Shown here: positions 5,575 through 7,789 of the stretch, piece after piece
Layout: each line of letters begins with the position of its first letter
Numbering within the stretch: position 1 is the stretch's first letter
Assembly: GCA_002084865.1 (NCBI GenBank)
Contig: NBMG01000017.1
Location: 1 to 7,789 of the forward strand
DNA: 7,789 nt
Origin: Candidatus Atribacteria bacterium 4572_76
GTDB lineage: Bacteria; Atribacterota; Phoenicimicrobiia; Phoenicimicrobiales; Phoenicimicrobiaceae
Reading direction: 5' to 3'
Position numbers and translations under genes: made by a program
The notes under the pieces: generated by a model
The model's database searches: none
Seen by the model: only the letters and a program-made list of their open reading frames with translations
What the model was told of the DNA's origin: nothing

Positions 5575-7789
5575 GGTTTAAGATGGCCGTTTTTTCTTTT
5601 TATGGAAATAAAAATTGCACTTCCAAGGAGAAGACCACTTATTGTAACCAGGATCCATTTGATTTTTGAGTGGGTAAAGATTGATTTATTAGCTTGACCA
5701 GAGATAATAAAACCTGCCCAGTAATAGGGATGAGTAAGGACATCAGAATTTATTAATTCTAATTTTGCTTTTCTTAAAGCTTTAGCTAGAGGCAAGGAAT
5801 TTTTGAGGTGATAATAAAATCTTTCCATTAGTTGATAAGTTGCTTGGTCATTTACGGCCCATAAACTCATTAAGACGGCCGAAGCTCCGGCATAAAAGAA
5901 GGCGCGGTTGATTCCTTCAATGCCTTCTCCACGGATAAATTCTCCTAATCCCGTCTCACAAGCGGATAGAGTAACTAAATCTGCTTTTAAATGAAGATTA
6001 TATATCTCCCTCATCTGCAGGAAACCATCTTCGTTGGGATCGTCATCCAGAGAGAGAATAATCGCTGATCTAGCGGGAACTTTATCGTCAATAACACTAT
6101 GGGTTGCGAAATGAATAATTTTGTAATTGCTTAAATTTAAGCTTTTAATATTTTCTTCTTTAGCTTGGGCTTGCGTATAAACTTCGCTCTTTTTCTTAAA
6201 TATATTGTTTATTTTCTTAACCTCGAGAGGGCTATATTTTAACGGGGAAAAATTTATATTTGCGGTCGAAAAAAAGCTTTGGATTGGACTTTGGCCATTA
6301 TCTTCTTTTGATTCTCCAAGATTAAATTGTGGATCTCCCACTGCGAGAATATCTTTGGTTGTTTTGTAACCATTCGTTTTTCTTCGCAGAATTATTTCCC
6401 GAAGGGAAGAAACTGATGGAGAATAGCTTATGGTAAAATCCTGAATTAGCCATTTTTTAGATTTTGGGTTAATTAAGGTTTCAAAAGGAATCCGCAGAAG
6501 AACATCATCAGGGATGATGATTAGATTTTCAATGTTATCACTAATATAACTGGGGATGAGGAAAGAATGTAATTTCTGGGCCGCAGAGAAAGTATGATTA
6601 TTTCTGTCGGTTACTTCCAATAAATGGTTAGTTGTTAATTTTTGGAGTTTTTCCCGATCAGGAATTGAAAAGATATTAAGCTTTTTTTTCGTTAGCAACA
6701 ATCCTAGTCCTTGATCATTGTCTACGCAGTAAAGAAGGAAGGCGGTCTTTTTATCTAACAATTGCTGGGCTTCGTGGAGTTTGATTATTTCTGGATATTG
6801 AAGACTAGCATAAGCCGGATCACTAGCTCTTATTTCTCGCTTTAAAGACTCCAATTCTTCTTCTTTGGCCACAAGCTCTTGTTGAAGGTGTTGTTTCTCT
6901 TCCGGGGAAGTTGAAGCAGCGAGAATTTTGGTATAAAGATAAGAAATGTCTTTAAGGAGTTCTTGTTCTTTATTTTCAAGTTGACTATTTATTTTCCTTG
7001 CTAGATGAATTTTTGATAATTCAAGACTATCAAGAAAAGCCCGGGCTTTGGCTTTTTCTAAAAAATAAAAAGCTTCAGCATCATAGTTTTCTTCAGGATG
7101 AGATTGATGAAGAAAAACCATGAGTTCGATAAGATTATGGTAAGCTTCGATTCTTTTATCTGTTCCTAAAAAACGGGCTCGATATTCTTCGAGATTAATC
7201 TGAGAGCGAATGTTTTCGATAATGTCAATTGACTTTTTATAATTAGCCAGGGCTTCTTCTAGATTGCCTTGTTTCCAGTTAGCTTTGGCTAGTTCTAGGT
7301 AGGCTTCCCAAAGGATTTCTCCTCTTTGGAGACCTAAGGCTAATTCAATTGCTTGCTGGTAATATTTTGTGGATTCTTCATAATTACCTAAGTTGTAATA
7401 TACTATACCGATATTGTTGAGGATAAAACCTTTATCCTCTGCATTTTGAATTTCCTCAGCTTTTTTTAATGCTAAATTGAAATAGTTTAAAGCTTCAAAA
7501 TATTTCTCTTGGACATTAAATAACGCACCAAGATTGTTTAGAACATGAATCTCTAGGTTTTTTTCATCAATAATTCTTGCTAATTTTAAACATTGTAAAT
7601 AATATTCTTCTGCTTTTGTAAAATCATTTTTATCTTTTGTTATTAAAGCTTTATTATGATAAGTAACTCCGATGTTATTTAAATCAATAGACTTTCCTAT
7701 ATTATCTTTTAATTCAGCATCTAATTTTAATGAATTAAATATATATGTTAATGATTTATCAAATTCTCCCAAATATTTATAAATAATAC
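5565..7789 (-). CDS. Second TPR-CHAT protein with C-terminal membrane anchor, N-terminus cut by window edge
   Basis: The frame is open to the right edge: 740 residues are visible and the true start is outside. The TTG at 7772 is an internal leucine of a TPR helix (IIYKYLGEFDKS...), not a start. Counting that leucine as residue 1, about five TPRs run to 189, with LNNIG/LNNLG starts near 31, 78 and 118. The link motif LEKAKARAFLDSL (238-250) follows, then a charged coiled-coil-like stretch (255-315) and a CHAT domain (about 395-692). The caspase-type dyad is H558 in HFATHS and C605 in LSACETG, so activity is likely; Ser replaces the usual Gly after the His. A single hydrophobic segment (706-724) followed by KRK anchors the C-terminus, with the CHAT domain probably outside if a signal peptide exists beyond the edge. 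The order of motifs matches the 1312-4245 protein, so the two are paralogues with anchors at opposite ends. The sigma gene follows 110 nt downstream on the same strand. Confidence 0.92.
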   Translation of the reverse strand, partial: IIYKYLGEFDKSLTYIFNSLKLDAELKDNIGKSIDLNNIGVTYHNKALITKDKNDFTKAEEYYLQCLKLARIIDEKNLEIHVLNNLGALFNVQEKYFEALNYFNLALKKAEEIQNAEDKGFILNNIGIVYYNLGNYEESTKYYQQAIELALGLQRGEILWEAYLELAKANWKQGNLEEALANYKKSIDIIENIRSQINLEEYRARFLGTDKRIEAYHNLIELMVFLHQSHPEENYDAEAFYFLEKAKARAFLDSLELSKIHLARKINSQLENKEQELLKDISYLYTKILAASTSPEEKQHLQQELVAKEEELESLKREIRASDPAYASLQYPEIIKLHEAQQLLDKKTAFLLYCVDNDQGLGLLLTKKKLNIFSIPDREKLQKLTTNHLLEVTDRNNHTFSAAQKLHSFLIPSYISDNIENLIIIPDDVLLRIPFETLINPKSKKWLIQDFTISYSPSVSSLREIILRRKTNGYKTTKDILAVGDPQFNLGESKEDNGQSPIQSFFSTANINFSPLKYSPLEVKKINNIFKKKSEVYTQAQAKEENIKSLNLSNYKIIHFATHSVIDDKVPARSAIILSLDDDPNEDGFLQMREIYNLHLKADLVTLSACETGLGEFIRGEGIEGINRAFFYAGASAVLMSLWAVNDQATYQLMERFYYHLKNSLPLAKALRKAKLELINSDVLTHPYYWAGFIISGQANKSIFTHSKIKWILVTISGLLLGSAIFISIKRKNGHLKPSH

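Noticed and set aside
7770..7772. TTG as start codon of the second TPR-CHAT gene
   Set aside because: The frame stays open upstream to the window edge and the residues before it (IIYKY) complete a TPR helix, so this is an internal leucine.
1..7789. CRISPR array or Cas genes, expected if this were a true craspase locus
   Set aside because: No regularly spaced direct repeats and no Cas-like protein are present; repeats seen are protein TPRs or isolated short motifs.

Overview
The window comes from a bacterium with a fairly low G+C chromosome. It reads like an uncultivated lineage with a cell envelope and many signalling proteases; lineages such as Aminicenantes, Omnitrophota or Atribacterota are possible, but the sequence does not settle this. 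There are five protein genes, no tRNA, rRNA, CRISPR array or insertion sequence, and a tight accessory-looking cluster from 1180 to the right edge.

Layout. (1) Positions 1-889, minus strand: a secreted P1-family (DmpA/BapA, MEROPS S58) self-processing aminopeptidase, cut at its C-terminus by the window edge. (2) Positions 890-1311: a divergent intergenic region with a minus-strand promoter, a long purine-rich tract, a possible 10-residue leader ORF with a good Shine-Dalgarno, and a strong sigma-70 type promoter abutting the next gene. (3) Positions 1312-4245, plus strand: a 977-residue TPR-CHAT protein (caspase-fold protease) with an N-terminal membrane anchor and an intact His/Cys dyad. (4) Positions 4242-4940, minus strand: a zf-HC2 (ZAS-type) anti-sigma-like membrane protein with a Fn3-like outer domain. 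(5) Positions 4924-5454, minus strand: an ECF-like sigma factor overlapping gene 4 by 17 nt and preceded by a consensus promoter so close that the mRNA should be leaderless. (6) Positions 5565-7789, minus strand: a second TPR-CHAT protein, paralogous to the first, with a C-terminal membrane anchor and an intact His/Cys dyad, cut at its N-terminus by the window edge.

How they may work together. Two membrane-tethered caspase-like proteases flank a sigma factor and its probable membrane anti-sigma. This resembles in logic the type III-E CRISPR module, where the TPR-CHAT protease Csx29 cleaves Csx30 and frees an RpoE-like sigma factor. Here there is no CRISPR effector, and by charge rules the CHAT domains and the anti-sigma sensor domain would sit on the same (outer) side of the membrane. 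The inferred circuit is: TPR-sensed ligand, CHAT cleavage of the anti-sigma ectodomain, sigma release, and a transcriptional response. This is a hypothesis from gene content and topology; nothing in the sequence proves the cleavage. The P1 peptidase is probably a separate divergent unit.
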